64,000 bases of DNA from positions 802,649 to 866,648 of the forward strand of contig NZ_BSEX01000006.1 of assembly GCF_027922045.1 (NCBI RefSeq), written 5' to 3'. This DNA comes from Microbacterium terregens (GTDB taxonomy: Bacteria; Pseudomonadota; Alphaproteobacteria; Sphingomonadales; Sphingomonadaceae). A program made the translations under genes and the position numbers. The notes beneath the pieces were generated by a model. It ran no database searches, had not been told where the DNA came from, and saw only the letters and a list, made by a program, of their open reading frames with translations. Shown one piece after another: positions 37,101 through 45,835 of this stretch (position 1 is the stretch's first letter; each line of letters starts with the position of its first letter).

Positions 37101-38707
37101 TCGCCAAGCTGCGCCATGCGACGCCCGGCGTGACGCTGATCTCGCCGCCGCCGCACCACGACATCTATTCGATCGAGGATCTCGCGCAGCTCATCTACGA
37201 CTGCAAGCAAATCAACCCGCGCGCCCGGGTCTGCGTGAAGCTCGTGTCCTCGGCCGGCATCGGCACGGTCGCGGCCGGCGTCGCCAAGGCACACGCCGAC
37301 GTGATCCTGGTCTCCGGCCATGTCGGCGGCACCGGCGCCTCCCCGCAGACGTCGATCAAATACGCCGGCACGCCCTGGGAAATGGGCCTGTCGGAGGTCA
37401 ACCAGACGCTCACCCTCAACGGCTTGCGCGGGCGCGTCACGCTGCGCACCGACGGCGGGCTCAAGACGGGGCGCGACATCGTCATCGCCGCGATCCTGGG
37501 CGCCGAGGAGTTCGGCATCGGCACGCTCAGCTTGGTGGCGATGGGCTGCATCATGGTGCGCCAGTGCCATTCGAACACCTGCCCGGTGGGCGTGTGCGTC
37601 CAGGACGAGAAGCTGCGCGCCAAGTTCACCGGCTCGCCCGAGAAGGTCATCAACCTGATGACCTTCATCGCGGAGGAAGTGCGTGAGATCCTGGCCCGTC
37701 TCGGCGTCTCCAGCCTCGACGAGGTGATCGGCCGCACCGAACTACTCCGCCAGGTCAGCCGCGGTGCCGAGCATCTCGACGACCTCGACCTGAACCCGGT
37801 GCTTGCCAAGGTCGACGCGACCGACGCGGAGCGCCGCTTCTCGCTCAACACCTTCCGCAACGAGGTGCCCGACAGCCTCGACGCGCAGATGATCAAGGAC
37901 GCGGCCGCCGTCTTCTCGCGCGGCGAGAAGATGCAGCTGACCTATTCGGTGCGCAACACGCACCGCGCGGTCGGCACGCGTCTGTCGAGCGAAATCACCC
38001 GCACCTTCGGCATGTCCAAGCTCGCCGACGGCCACGTCACCATCCGCCTGCGCGGCACCGCCGGCCAGTCGCTCGGCGCCTTTCTGTGCAAGGGCATCAC
38101 GCTCGAAGTGTTCGGCGACGCCAACGACTATGTCGGCAAGGGGCTATCAGGCGGCGTCATCGTCGTGCGCCCGATGGTGAGTTCCAAGCTCGTCAGCCAG
38201 CACAACACGATCGTCGGCAACACCGTGCTCTATGGTGCGACCTCGGGCCGGCTGTTCGCCGCGGGTCAGGCCGGCGAGCGCTTCGCGGTGCGCAACTCAG
38301 GCGCGACGGTGGTGGTCGAGGGCTGCGGTGCCAACGGCTGCGAATACATGACCGGCGGCATCGCGGTGGTGCTGGGCGACACCGGCACCAACTTCGGCGC
38401 GGGCATGACCGGCGGCATGGCCTTCGTCTACGACGCCGAGGACCGCTTCCCCCGCCACGCCAATCCGGAGAGCATCGTCTGGCAGCGCCTCCAGTCGGCG
38501 CATTGGGAAGGCATGCTGCGCGACCTGGTCGAGCAGCACCACCGCGCCACCGACAGCCGCTGGTCCGGCGAGATCCTGGAGGATTGGGACCGCAGCCGCA
38601 CCCGCTTCTGGCAGGTGGTGCCCAAGGAAATGCTCACCCGCCTGGCGCAGCCGCTGTCGGATACGCCGGCCGAGGCATCGCAAGAAGCGATGGTCGCAGC
38701 GGAATAA
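34163..38707 (+). CDS. gltB: glutamate synthase (NADPH) large subunit
   Basis: A 1514-residue enzyme that transfers the amide of glutamine to 2-oxoglutarate. The class II glutamine amidotransferase domain begins at the Cys of DACGVG after a short propeptide that must be removed. A central domain and the FMN-binding synthase domain follow, with the 3Fe-4S cluster motif CHSNTCPVGVC near residue 1140. The C-terminal GXGXG repeat domain contains GANGCEYMTGG. The ATG overlaps the DUF2059 stop. The gene is followed by a strong intrinsic terminator. Confidence 0.97.
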   Translation: MTTPTLQSERERLAREGMYRPEFESDACGVGLVAATDGTSSRRVVQSAIDALRAVWHRGAVDADGKTGDGAGLHVDLPTRFFEDAVSLAGHRMRPNRLAVGMIFLPRTDLGAQETCRTIVESEIIDAGYTIYGWRQVPVDVSVIGLKAQATRPEIEQIMIAGPLPDDVDAAEFEKNLYLVRRRIEKRVIAAQISGFYICSLSCRSIIYKGLFLAESLSDFYPDLKDDRFESRVAIFHQRYSTNTFPQWWLAQPFRCLAHNGEVNTIRGNKNWMLSHEIKMASLAFGERSEDIKPVIPAGASDTAALDAVFEAICRSGRDAPTAKLMLVPEAWQENEDLPAPHLAMYEYLASVMEPWDGPAALAMTDGRWAVAGMDRNALRPLRYTQTNDGLLIVGSEAGMVVVPEATVLAKGRLGPGQMIAVDLHEGRVFDDRTIKDQLAAEADYASMIQNFLTIDDLAPVAGEQLPRYDRAELARRQVAAGQTLEDMELILSPMVEGGKEAIGSMGDDTPLAVISDKPRLVSQFFRQNFSQVTNPPIDPLRERHVMSLRTRFGNFSNILDTRGRPNAVLVLESPVLTSEDWLRLKRYFGAQSAEIDCTFEVGDDHEVLRAAIQRIRQEAEQAVREGRSELFLTDENVGPDRVAIPGVLAAAAVHTHLVRRGLRAYASVNVRTAECLDTHYYAVLVGVGATTVNAYLAEAAIADRHARGLFGDMTLDQCLGQHRHAVNEGLLKILSKMGIAVISSYRGGYNFEAVGLSRALVNDLFPGMPAKISGEGYHSLHYSAMLKHQAAFDRGVATLPIGGFYRQRDGGETHAYSAQLMHLLQSAVARDSFSTYMQFSRGVRDLPPVYLRDLLEFNYPDEGIAIEKVEAITEIRKRFVTPGMSLGALSPEAHETLAIAMNRIGAKAVSGEGGEDKARYQPYENGDNANSTIKQIASGRFGVTAEYLNACDEIEIKVAQGAKPGEGGQLPGFKVTEFIAKLRHATPGVTLISPPPHHDIYSIEDLAQLIYDCKQINPRARVCVKLVSSAGIGTVAAGVAKAHADVILVSGHVGGTGASPQTSIKYAGTPWEMGLSEVNQTLTLNGLRGRVTLRTDGGLKTGRDIVIAAILGAEEFGIGTLSLVAMGCIMVRQCHSNTCPVGVCVQDEKLRAKFTGSPEKVINLMTFIAEEVREILARLGVSSLDEVIGRTELLRQVSRGAEHLDDLDLNPVLAKVDATDAERRFSLNTFRNEVPDSLDAQMIKDAAAVFSRGEKMQLTYSVRNTHRAVGTRLSSEITRTFGMSKLADGHVTIRLRGTAGQSLGAFLCKGITLEVFGDANDYVGKGLSGGVIVVRPMVSSKLVSQHNTIVGNTVLYGATSGRLFAAGQAGERFAVRNSGATVVVEGCGANGCEYMTGGIAVVLGDTGTNFGAGMTGGMAFVYDAEDRFPRHANPESIVWQRLQSAHWEGMLRDLVEQHHRATDSRWSGEILEDWDRSRTRFWQVVPKEMLTRLAQPLSDTPAEASQEAMVAAE

Positions 38708-38710
38708 CCA

Positions 38711-38750
38711 AACCCCCGGTCCGGCTTCCCGCCGGACCGGGGGTTCTTTT
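38711..38750 (+). terminator. intrinsic terminator of the glt operon
   Basis: A 15-bp perfect stem (AACCCCCGGTCCGGC, 38711-38725, with its complement 38731-38745) encloses a five-base loop and is followed by CTTTT. It lies directly after gltB and may also act on the convergent ridA gene. Confidence 0.9.
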
Positions 38751-38779
38751 GCGGCAAGGGTGACGCCCCGCCTCGCTAA

Positions 38780-39178
38780 TCAGCTGTTCTTGGGGATTCG
38801 GGCGACCACCTTGATCTCGAAGTCGAAGCCCGCGAGCCAGGTGACGCCGATCGCCGTCCAGGTCGGATAGGGCGCGGCCCCGAAAATCTCGCTCTTCACG
38901 GCCATGATCGTCTCGAACTGCTGCTCTGGATCGGTGTGGAAGGTCATGACGTCGATCACGTCGTCGAACCCGCACCCACCCGCGCGCAGTGTCGCTTCCA
39001 GATTGGCGAACGCCCGCCGCACCTGCGCCTCGAAATCCGACTCGGGCGAGCCGTCGTCGCGGCTGCCAACCTGACCCGACACGAACAGGAGGTCGTCGGA
39101 GCGAATCGCCGCCGAATAGCCGTGCGCCTCGTACAGCGCGTGCCGGTTGGGAGGAAAGACTGCGTCACGTTTGGCCAT
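38780..39178 (-). CDS. RidA family protein
   Basis: A 132-residue member of the RidA/YjgF/Rid superfamily. Regions typical of the fold are present: YSAAIRSDDLLFVSGQVG near the N-terminus, RRAFANLEATLRAGG in the middle and a C-terminal strand ending EIKVVARIP. The usual catalytic Arg of RidA imine deaminases (in R-x-x-V-x-V near the C-terminus) is not present in that form, so it may be a Rid subgroup with another role. ATG 39178 is supported by AGGAG six bases upstream; a GTG-type start 18 codons earlier lacks one. It is divergent from a TetR gene with shared operators. Confidence 0.85.
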   Translation of the reverse strand: MAKRDAVFPPNRHALYEAHGYSAAIRSDDLLFVSGQVGSRDDGSPESDFEAQVRRAFANLEATLRAGGCGFDDVIDVMTFHTDPEQQFETIMAVKSEIFGAAPYPTWTAIGVTWLAGFDFEIKVVARIPKNS

Positions 39179-39255
39179 GTCATCATCTCCTTCGTCGTGC
39201 CGGCACGCCCGTGTGATCCGCGTACTGGACATTGGGAGCTTGCAGGATCATCTGC

Positions 39256-39312
39256 ATACGCAGCGTATTTGAACACGCGCCCCGCGCATGTCAACTCAGA
39301 TACGGCACGTAT
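39256..39312. promoter_or_regulatory. two palindromic operators between ridA-like and tetR genes
   Basis: ATACG-CAG-CGTAT (39256-39268) and ATACG-GCA-CGTAT (39300-39312) are perfect palindromes 44 bases apart in the divergent promoter. The second lies 17 bases before the tetR start. They fit a TetR dimer controlling its own gene and the RidA gene. Confidence 0.7.
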
Positions 39313-39329
39313 GTGAAAGGAATATTGTC

Positions 39330-39926
39330 TTGGCCGCAAAGCGCCGTGCCGAAACCATGGAGGAAAATCGCGCCAAGCTGATCGGCGCGGCGCGACGGGC
39401 GTTTGCGGCATCCGGGTTCGCCGGGGCGTCGATGGACGAGCTCACCGCAGAGGTCGGCCTGACCCGCGGTGCCCTCTATCATGGCTTTGGCGACAAGAAG
39501 GGGTTGCTGGCCGCCGTGGTCGCGCAGGTCGATGGCGAGATGGCTGCGCGCGCGCAGCGCGCCGGAGCTGCCGCGGCCAACGAGTGGGAAGGGCTGCTCG
39601 CCGAAGGCGCCGCCTATATCGAAATGGCGCTCGATCCGGAGGTGCGGCGGATCGTCCTCCTCGATGGCCCCGCCTTCCTGGGCGACCCCGCGACATGGCC
39701 GAGCCAGAATGCGTGCCTCAGCATCACCATGGAGGCGGTCGCGCGGCTACTAGCCGAGGGCGTCATGCAGCCGGTCGATGTCGAGGCCGCGTCCCGCCTG
39801 TTGAGCGGCGCGGCCTTCAACGCCGCGCTATGGGTTGCCGCCAGCGAGGATCCCCAGGTCACCCTGCCCAAGGCGATCGCCGCCTTCCGGCTCATGGCCG
39901 AGGGACTGCTGGCAAAGCGAGGCTGA
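39330..39926 (+). CDS. TetR family transcriptional regulator
   Basis: A 198-residue repressor-like protein. The N-terminal helix-turn-helix spans about residues 10-56, with ELTAEVGLTRGALYHGFGDKKGL as the classic TetR recognition segment. The C-terminal ligand domain is less conserved. I choose TTG 39330 because AAAGG precedes it by about nine bases; the frame continues upstream to an ATG at 39288 that overlaps the second palindrome. It most likely represses itself and the divergent RidA-family gene through the paired ATACG-N3-CGTAT sites. The ligand is unknown. Confidence 0.85.
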   Translation: MAAKRRAETMEENRAKLIGAARRAFAASGFAGASMDELTAEVGLTRGALYHGFGDKKGLLAAVVAQVDGEMAARAQRAGAAAANEWEGLLAEGAAYIEMALDPEVRRIVLLDGPAFLGDPATWPSQNACLSITMEAVARLLAEGVMQPVDVEAASRLLSGAAFNAALWVAASEDPQVTLPKAIAAFRLMAEGLLAKRG

Positions 39927-39927
39927 T

Positions 39928-40509
39928 TCAGGCCCCCGCTTCGCCCAGCAACGTCCGCGCGTCGGCGCCGGTCCACTCCATCGCGCCTTGCACCCGCCAC
40001 AGCTCCTTGCCCGCGGCGTCGTACAGGATCGTCGTCGGCAGGTTCGCGTTGAGGCCGGTCGAAAGCCCCAGCTTGGGGTCGGCATAGGCGGCCAGCTTCG
40101 TCCAGCCATGCTTGGCCAGGAACGGCGCCGCTGCCTTGCGGCCTTCCAAGTCCTGGCTCACCGCCACCACCTTCAGCTTCCCCTCGCCCGCCAGCGCATC
40201 GAGCGTCGGCATCTCCTGTATGCAGGGCGCGCACCAGGTCGCCCACAGGTTCACCAGCACCGGCTTGCCGCGGAATGCCGCCAGGCTCGTCGGCGTGCCG
40301 TCCGGCGCCTCGAATGCCACGTCCGGCGCCGCCTCGCCCTTGTGGCTGCGGTCGACCGCGCCGGCCTTTGCAGGCGCCTCGCCGCCGCCGGCCGCAGCAA
40401 CGTCGGGAACCGTGCCGGCTTCGTCTTGCCGGGCCGGGTTGGGTCGCCTATCGCAAGCCCCGGTTAGCAGCAGCGTTGTGGCAAGGAGAAGCGCGATTAC
40501 CGAGCGCAA
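39928..40509 (-). CDS. TlpA-like thioredoxin-fold protein, membrane-anchored
   Basis: A 193-residue exported thiol-disulfide oxidoreductase. An N-terminal hydrophobic segment ([17 protein letters not shown]) is either a signal anchor or a weak lipobox with Cys near residue 19. A low-complexity linker leads to the thioredoxin/TlpA domain with active site WATWCAPC and the cis-Pro segment NLPTTILYD. It probably reduces or isomerises periplasmic cysteine residues, for instance in cytochrome c maturation. TTG 40509 is the likely start (GGAG nine bases upstream); no Met exists in the mature region. The divergent argH ATG lies only 16 bases away. Confidence 0.8.
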   Translation of the reverse strand: MRSVIALLLATTLLLTGACDRRPNPARQDEAGTVPDVAAAGGGEAPAKAGAVDRSHKGEAAPDVAFEAPDGTPTSLAAFRGKPVLVNLWATWCAPCIQEMPTLDALAGEGKLKVVAVSQDLEGRKAAAPFLAKHGWTKLAAYADPKLGLSTGLNANLPTTILYDAAGKELWRVQGAMEWTGADARTLLGEAGA

Positions 40510-40525
40510 GGCAGGCTCCAATTCG

Positions 40526-41905
40526 ATGTGGGGCGGGCGCTTCGCCGAAGGCCCTTCGGCAGTGATGCGGGAGATAAATGCCTCCATCCCGTTCGACAAG
40601 CGAATGTGGCAGCAGGACATCGCCGGATCGCAGGCGCATGCCGCGATGCTGGCCGCCCAGGGCATCCTGACGGCCGAGGACGCGGCCACGATCCGCACCG
40701 GCCTCGACGGCGTCGCCGAGCATTATGCGCGCGAGGGCGTGGCCGAGGATCTCGCGCTCGAGGACATCCACATGCAGACCGAGGCGCGTCTGGCCGAGGC
40801 GATCGGCCCGGCGGCCGGCCGCCTCCACACCGCGCGCTCGCGCAACGATCAGGTCGCGACCGATTTCCGCCTGTGGGTGCGCGACGCGATCGACTCGGTC
40901 GATGCCGCGCTCGGCGGCCTGCAGGACGCGCTGATCGCGCGCGCCGACGAGCATGCCGAGACGGTGATGCCCGGCTTCACCCATCTCCAGGTCGCCCAGC
41001 CGGTGACGCTCGGCCACCACCTGATGGCCTATCACGCGATGGTGGCGCGCGACCGCGGCCGCTTCGCCGATGCCCGCGCGCGCCTCAACCGCTGCCCGCT
41101 CGGCGCCGCAGCACTTGCCGGCACCGGCTTCCCGATCGATCGCGAGGCGACTGCCCGCGCGCTCGGCTTCGATGGCCCCACCGACAATTCGCTCGATTCG
41201 GTTTCCGACCGCGACTTCGCGATCGAATATCTCACCGCCGCCGTGCAGGCGTCGCTGCACCTGTCGCGCATGGCCGAGGAGTTCGTGCTGTGGGCGTCGC
41301 AGCCGTTCGGCTTCGTCTCCCTTTCCGACGCCTGGTCGACCGGCTCATCGATCATGCCGCAGAAGCGCAACCCGGATGCCGCCGAGCTGGTGCGCGGCCA
41401 TTCGGGACGCATCCTTGGGTGCATGACCGCGCTGATGGTCACCATGAAGGGCCTGCCGCTCGCCTATTCAAAGGACATGCAGGACGACAAGCCGCCCGTG
41501 TTCGAGGCGACCGACCTGCTTGCCCTCTCGATCGCGGCGATGACCGGCATGGTCGAGAGCGCGACCTTCCGCCCGGCCCGCATGCGCGCGGCGCTGGAGG
41601 CGGGCTTCCCGACCGCCACCGACCTCGCCGACTGGCTGGTGCGCGAGGCGGGGCTCCCGTTCCGCGAGGCGCACCACGTCACCGGCCGCACGGTGAAGCT
41701 CGCCGAGGAGCGCGGCGTCGCGCTCGACGCGCTGCCGCTCGCCGATCTCCAGGCGATCGACCCGCGCATCACCGACAGCGTCTACACCGTGCTGACCGTG
41801 GACGCATCGGTTCGCAGCCGCACCAGCTTCGGCGGCACCGCCCCGGATCGGGTGCGCGCCGCCGTCGCCGCGGCCCGCGCCGCCCGTGCAAAGGAAGCCG
41901 CATGA
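40526..41905 (+). CDS. argH: argininosuccinate lyase
   Basis: A 459-residue enzyme of the fumarase/aspartase superfamily that cleaves argininosuccinate to arginine and fumarate. The conserved start MWGGRF fixes ATG 40526. Signature regions are present: [28 protein letters not shown] and the mobile loop [12 protein letters not shown] with the catalytic Ser. It is the first gene of an operon with the lipoprotein, lysA and two further genes, linking arginine and lysine synthesis. Its promoter must lie inside or beyond the divergent tlpA-like gene because only 16 bases separate the two starts. Confidence 0.96.
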   Translation: MWGGRFAEGPSAVMREINASIPFDKRMWQQDIAGSQAHAAMLAAQGILTAEDAATIRTGLDGVAEHYAREGVAEDLALEDIHMQTEARLAEAIGPAAGRLHTARSRNDQVATDFRLWVRDAIDSVDAALGGLQDALIARADEHAETVMPGFTHLQVAQPVTLGHHLMAYHAMVARDRGRFADARARLNRCPLGAAALAGTGFPIDREATARALGFDGPTDNSLDSVSDRDFAIEYLTAAVQASLHLSRMAEEFVLWASQPFGFVSLSDAWSTGSSIMPQKRNPDAAELVRGHSGRILGCMTALMVTMKGLPLAYSKDMQDDKPPVFEATDLLALSIAAMTGMVESATFRPARMRAALEAGFPTATDLADWLVREAGLPFREAHHVTGRTVKLAEERGVALDALPLADLQAIDPRITDSVYTVLTVDASVRSRTSFGGTAPDRVRAAVAAARAARAKEAA

Positions 41906-42147
41906 CCCGTCGCCCGCTGCTGCTCGCCGTCGTTGCCCTTGCGCTCGCCGGCTGCGGCGCGCGCCGCGATCTGCGGCCGGCCGAGGGTGAGGCGCTGCCG
42001 CCGCCGCCCTATGGCGCCACCGCCACGCCCACGCCCGGCGACCTGCTGACGCCCACCACGCAGCAGCGCCCCACCCGCAGCGACGAGCTGCTGCGCGAGT
42101 CGACGGAACGCCAGGACGATCCGTTCGACATCCCGCCCCGCAACTGA
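41902..42147 (+). CDS. small lipoprotein between argH and lysA, LptM-like
   Basis: An 81-residue lipoprotein with signal peptide and lipobox LAGC (Cys near residue 18), followed by a Pro-rich, low-complexity tail. Position and appearance recall LptM (YifL), the LPS-translocon maturation lipoprotein often encoded beside dapF/lysA: CG is followed by a short basic stretch and then prolines. The exact CGxKGPL signature is not present, so this is a weak identification. The ATG overlaps the argH stop (ATGA). lysA starts 12 bases after its stop. Confidence 0.6.
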   Translation: MTRRPLLLAVVALALAGCGARRDLRPAEGEALPPPPYGATATPTPGDLLTPTTQQRPTRSDELLRESTERQDDPFDIPPRN

Positions 42148-42159
42148 GCGCCTGAACCC

Positions 42160-43422
42160 ATGGACAATTTCCAGCTGCGCGACGGCGCGCTTCATGCCGA
42201 GGACGTGCCGCTGGCGGCGATCGCCGACGCGGTGGGCACCCCGGTCTACGTCTATTCGACCGCGACGCTCGCCCGTCACGTCGCCGTGTTCCGCGAAGCG
42301 CTGGCCGGTCTCGACAACCCGCTGATCGCCTTCGCGGTCAAGGCCAACCCCAATGGCGCGGTGCTCGCGACCCTCGCCCGCGCCGGCCTCGGCGCCGACG
42401 TCGTCTCGGGCGGGGAGCTCGCGCGCGCGCTCCACGCGGGAGTACGCCCGCAGGACATCGTCTTTTCCGGCGTCGGCAAGACCGCCGAGGAAATGGCGCA
42501 GGCGCTCGACGCCCGCATCGGCCAGTTCAACGTCGAGTCGGAGCCGGAGCTCGACATGCTCTCCGCCGTTGCGACGGCGCGCGGCGTCACCGCACCGGTC
42601 GCGATCCGCGTCAATCCGGACGTGCTCGCCGGCACCCACTCGAAGATCTCCACCGGCGGCGCCGACAACAAGTTCGGTATCCCCTATGATCGCGCGCTCG
42701 ACGCCTTCGCCCATGTCGCGGCGCTGCCGGGGCTGGAGGTGCGCGGCGTCGCCGTCCACATCGGCAGCCAGCTCACCGACCTCGGCCCGCTGGAGGCCGC
42801 GTTCGGCCGCGTCGGCGCGCTGATCGCCGAGCTGCGCGCCGTCGGCCACCGCATCGCCACCGCAGACCTGGGCGGCGGCCTCGGCGTCCCCTACGACCCC
42901 GCCAAGCCCGCGCCGCCCTCGCCCGCCGCCTATGGCGACATGGTGCGCCGCGCCACCGCCGGCTGGGACGCACGCCTGATCTTCGAGCCCGGCCGCCTCA
43001 TCGTAGCCAACGCCGGGGTGCTGGTATCGCGCGTGATCCGCGTGAAGCAGGGCGCCAACGCCCCTTTCGTCATCGTCGACGCGGCGATGAACGACCTGCT
43101 GCGCCCCAGCCTCTACGACGCCTATCACGCGATCGAGGCGGTCGTGCCCACCGGCCAGCGCGAGACCGTCAACGTCGTCGGCCCGGTGTGCGAGACCGGC
43201 GACACCTTTGCCACTGGCCGCACCATGGACCATGTCGCGGCCGGCGATCTCGTCGCTTTCCGCACCGCCGGTGCCTATGCCGCGTCCATGTCGAGCACCT
43301 ACAACTCGCGCGCGCTCACGCCCGAGGTGCTGGTCTCGGGCGACCGCTTCGCCGTGGTCCGCGAACGTCCGTCGATCCGGTCGATGGTCGAGGCCGACGT
43401 GCTGCCGGACTGGCTCGCCTGA
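42160..43422 (+). CDS. lysA: diaminopimelate decarboxylase
   Basis: A 420-residue PLP enzyme for the last step of lysine synthesis, converting meso-diaminopimelate to lysine. The N-terminal alanine racemase-type barrel has the PLP-lysine in FAVKANPNG. The phosphate-binding glycine loop GGGLGVPY, EPGRLIVANAG and the partner active-site segment CETGDTFA follow. It starts at ATG 42160 and is followed after one base by the Met8-like gene. Confidence 0.96.
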   Translation: MDNFQLRDGALHAEDVPLAAIADAVGTPVYVYSTATLARHVAVFREALAGLDNPLIAFAVKANPNGAVLATLARAGLGADVVSGGELARALHAGVRPQDIVFSGVGKTAEEMAQALDARIGQFNVESEPELDMLSAVATARGVTAPVAIRVNPDVLAGTHSKISTGGADNKFGIPYDRALDAFAHVAALPGLEVRGVAVHIGSQLTDLGPLEAAFGRVGALIAELRAVGHRIATADLGGGLGVPYDPAKPAPPSPAAYGDMVRRATAGWDARLIFEPGRLIVANAGVLVSRVIRVKQGANAPFVIVDAAMNDLLRPSLYDAYHAIEAVVPTGQRETVNVVGPVCETGDTFATGRTMDHVAAGDLVAFRTAGAYAASMSSTYNSRALTPEVLVSGDRFAVVRERPSIRSMVEADVLPDWLA

Positions 43423-43423
43423 C

Positions 43424-44188
43424 ATGATCGGCCTGCCGGTCCTGCTGCGGCTGGCCGGCAGGCCGGTGATCCTGAAGGGCGACGGCCCCGCCGCCGACGC
43501 CAAGCGCCGCCTGCTCGAACGCGCCGGCGCGCAGGTGGTCGAGGATCACCCCGACGCCCGCCTCGCCGTCGTCGCCCTCGCCGACGAGACGCAAGCCCAC
43601 GCCGCCATCGCCGCGCTCCGCGCCCGCGGCATCCTGGTCAACGCCGTCGACCGGCCCGAGCTCTGCGACTTCACCCTGCCGGCGATCGTCGACCGCGATC
43701 CGCTGCTGGTCGCGGTCGCGACCGGCGGCATCTCGGCAGGCTTGGCCGCTGCCGTCCGCCAACGGCTCGAGACGCTGCTCCCCGCCGGCCTCGGCCGCCT
43801 CGCCGAACAGCTCCACGCCGCCCGCACCGCCCTGCGCCAGCGCTTCCCCGACGGCGACGCCCGCCGCCGCGCGCTCGGCACGGCGCTCTCCGCAGGCGGT
43901 GCGCTCGACCCGCTGACCGCACAGGATGACGACGCCGTCGCCCGCTGGCTCGACACCGCCGAGGCCCCGCCGTCCGAGCACGTCCGCATCGCCCTGCGCT
44001 CGCCCGATCCCGACGACCTCACCCTGCGCGAAGCCCGCCTGCTCGCCCGCGCCGACCGGCTGGTCCACGCCCCTGACGTGCCTGCCGCCATCCTCGATCG
44101 CGCGCGCGCCGATGCCGATCGCATCGCCGGCGACACCCCCCCGCCCGACGCCCCGGGCCTCACGATCCTGCTGGAGATGCTGCATTGA
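43424..44188 (+). CDS. siroheme synthase N-terminal (precorrin-2 dehydrogenase/ferrochelatase) domain with SUMT-like remnant
   Basis: A 254-residue protein. The first 150 residues match the Met8/CysG-N family (VILKGDGPAADAKRRLL, then LCDFTLPAIVDRDPLLVAVATGG), which oxidises precorrin-2 and inserts iron to make sirohaem for sulfite and nitrite reductases. The last 65 residues (DDLTLREARLLARADRLVHA onward) look like the start of the uroporphyrinogen methyltransferase domain of CysG, but the rest of that domain is absent. It therefore appears to be a CysG whose methyltransferase half was cut down to a stub. Its stop overlaps the TTG of the CorA-like gene. Confidence 0.8.
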   Translation: MIGLPVLLRLAGRPVILKGDGPAADAKRRLLERAGAQVVEDHPDARLAVVALADETQAHAAIAALRARGILVNAVDRPELCDFTLPAIVDRDPLLVAVATGGISAGLAAAVRQRLETLLPAGLGRLAEQLHAARTALRQRFPDGDARRRALGTALSAGGALDPLTAQDDDAVARWLDTAEAPPSEHVRIALRSPDPDDLTLREARLLARADRLVHAPDVPAAILDRARADADRIAGDTPPPDAPGLTILLEMLH

Positions 44189-45144
44189 ACGGCTTTGCGA
44201 TGCAGGTGAAGGACGGCACCGCCCGCACCATCTCCCTGGAGGATGCCGTCACCGCAGACGGCGCGCTGGTGTGGATCCACCTCCATGGCGAGGAACCGGC
44301 GCTGCGCCCCTGGCTGGAGGGCGTCGCCGGCCTCCCTGCCTTTGTCATCGACCCACTGGTCGCGGTCGAGACGCGCCCGCGCTGCACCGCCATCGAGAAC
44401 GGCGCCTTCGTCAACCTGCGCGGCCTTTCGCCCGACGATCTCGCCACCTCCGATCCGCTGGCCTCGGTGCGCCTCTATGCCGCCGCGGGCCGCGTGTTTT
44501 CGGTCACCCGCCACCGCCTCACCGCCATGCCCGCGGTCCGCGAAGAGGTCGAACAGGCCCAGGTCGCCGATCCGGGCGACCTGATCGTCGCCTTTGCCGA
44601 GGAAATCACGGGCGAGCTCGACCCGCTCGTCGCCGACCTCGGCGACACGCTCGACGATTGCGAGGGGGAATTGAGCGCCGACCGCGTGTTCGAGCTGCGG
44701 CGCATCGTCAGCCGCGCCCGCATCCAGGCGATCGGCTACCGCCGCTTCCTCAGCCCCCAGCGTGCCGCGCTCGAAAAGCTCTCGGCGCTGCCCGGCGACT
44801 GGCTCGGGGCCGACGACCGCCTCCACATCGCCGCCGCCGCCGACCAGGCCGCGCGCATGGCGGAGGAGCTGGAGGCGATCCGCGAGCGCGCCGCGCTGAT
44901 CCACGAGACGCTCACCGATCTACGCGCCGAACAGATCGACCAGCGCTCGCTCCAGATCGCGATCGTCGCGATGGTGTTCCTGCCGCTGACCTTCCTGACC
45001 GGCCTGCTCGGCATGAACGTCGAGGGGATCCCCTTCGCCCACGAACCCTGGGCCTTTGCCGGCGTGATCGGCGTCTGCATCCTGCTCGCTGCCGGCATCA
45101 CCGGCTGGTTCGTCCACCGCCACTGGCTGAACCGCGCAAGCTAG
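44185..45144 (+). CDS. CorA/ZntB family divalent metal transporter
   Basis: A 319-residue membrane protein of the CorA superfamily. A large cytoplasmic N-terminal domain is followed by two C-terminal membrane helices, with the pore motif GMNVEGIP between them. The sequence after GMN and overall length resemble ZntB-type zinc transporters more than CorA magnesium channels, but the ion cannot be assigned with confidence. TTG 44185 overlaps the preceding stop (TTGA), with GGAG eight bases upstream; ATG 44200 is an alternative. It ends the argH operon. Confidence 0.85.
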   Translation: MNGFAMQVKDGTARTISLEDAVTADGALVWIHLHGEEPALRPWLEGVAGLPAFVIDPLVAVETRPRCTAIENGAFVNLRGLSPDDLATSDPLASVRLYAAAGRVFSVTRHRLTAMPAVREEVEQAQVADPGDLIVAFAEEITGELDPLVADLGDTLDDCEGELSADRVFELRRIVSRARIQAIGYRRFLSPQRAALEKLSALPGDWLGADDRLHIAAAADQAARMAEELEAIRERAALIHETLTDLRAEQIDQRSLQIAIVAMVFLPLTFLTGLLGMNVEGIPFAHEPWAFAGVIGVCILLAAGITGWFVHRHWLNRAS

Positions 45145-45172
45145 GGGCGGCGCCGCCGTCTGCCCTCCTGGG

Positions 45173-45835
45173 CTAGCCTGCGGCTGCCGAGGTCCGGCCC
45201 GCCTCGACGATGCGATAGGAGGCGGTGGCCAGGATCGCCCGCAGCCCCGGATAGTTGAAGCGCGCCGTCTGCCCCTTCGCCATGCACGTCTCCACCACCG
45301 GCGTGAGGGTGCGGATCGCCGCGCGTTCCGCCTCGCTCGCCACCGGCGTCGCGAACAGGGCCGCGACCTCGCGGGAGGCCGTGCGCGCGACGCAGTTGGC
45401 GGTCCGGTCGGTCTCGCCCAGCGTCTTCACCGCCGTCTTGGCCGGGTCATAGGCAAGCGCCTCCGGCAGGTTGCCGGCATGCGACAGCAGCTCCTCCGCG
45501 ACCGCCCCCGCGAACAGCACCCCGGCGAACCGGCCCTGTTTCCCGGGCGAGCAGCTGGCGTTGGACAAGGCGAGCTTCCGGAGCGCCTGCTGATATTGCG
45601 GCGTCGTATAGTCCATCTGCAGCAGCGCCGCCGCCTTGGCGGGCGCGCGTCGCGCCGCACAGCGCCCGAACGCCTGCATCTCCGCCAGCGAGGCTGGGTC
45701 CGCCGCCGTCCGCGCGCGCGCCGGGCGTGCGGTCTCGCCGGCGGGGTTCGGGGATGCCGACGCGAGCGACGGCGCACTCTCCTGCGGAACCTGGGTCTGC
45801 CCCAGCAGCAGCGCGGCGATCGAGGTCGCGATCAC
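45173..45835 (-). CDS. hypothetical exported protein
   Basis: A 220-residue protein with a short N-terminal hydrophobic segment (IATSIAALLLG) suggesting export, then a Pro/Ala-rich stretch and a helical domain with four Cys residues that could form disulfides in the periplasm (FGRCAARR, NASCSPG, ANCVART, ETCMAKG). I recognise no named family. It converges on the CorA-like gene with a 28-base gap and appears to be a single-gene unit. Confidence 0.65.
   Translation of the reverse strand: MIATSIAALLLGQTQVPQESAPSLASASPNPAGETARPARARTAADPASLAEMQAFGRCAARRAPAKAAALLQMDYTTPQYQQALRKLALSNASCSPGKQGRFAGVLFAGAVAEELLSHAGNLPEALAYDPAKTAVKTLGETDRTANCVARTASREVAALFATPVASEAERAAIRTLTPVVETCMAKGQTARFNYPGLRAILATASYRIVEAGRTSAAAG

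Noticed and set aside
33986..37570. A very long open frame opposite gltB (over 1000 codons)
   Set aside because: It mirrors the codon structure of gltB on the other strand in high-GC DNA, has an extreme Arg/Ala/Asp/His composition and no recognisable domain.
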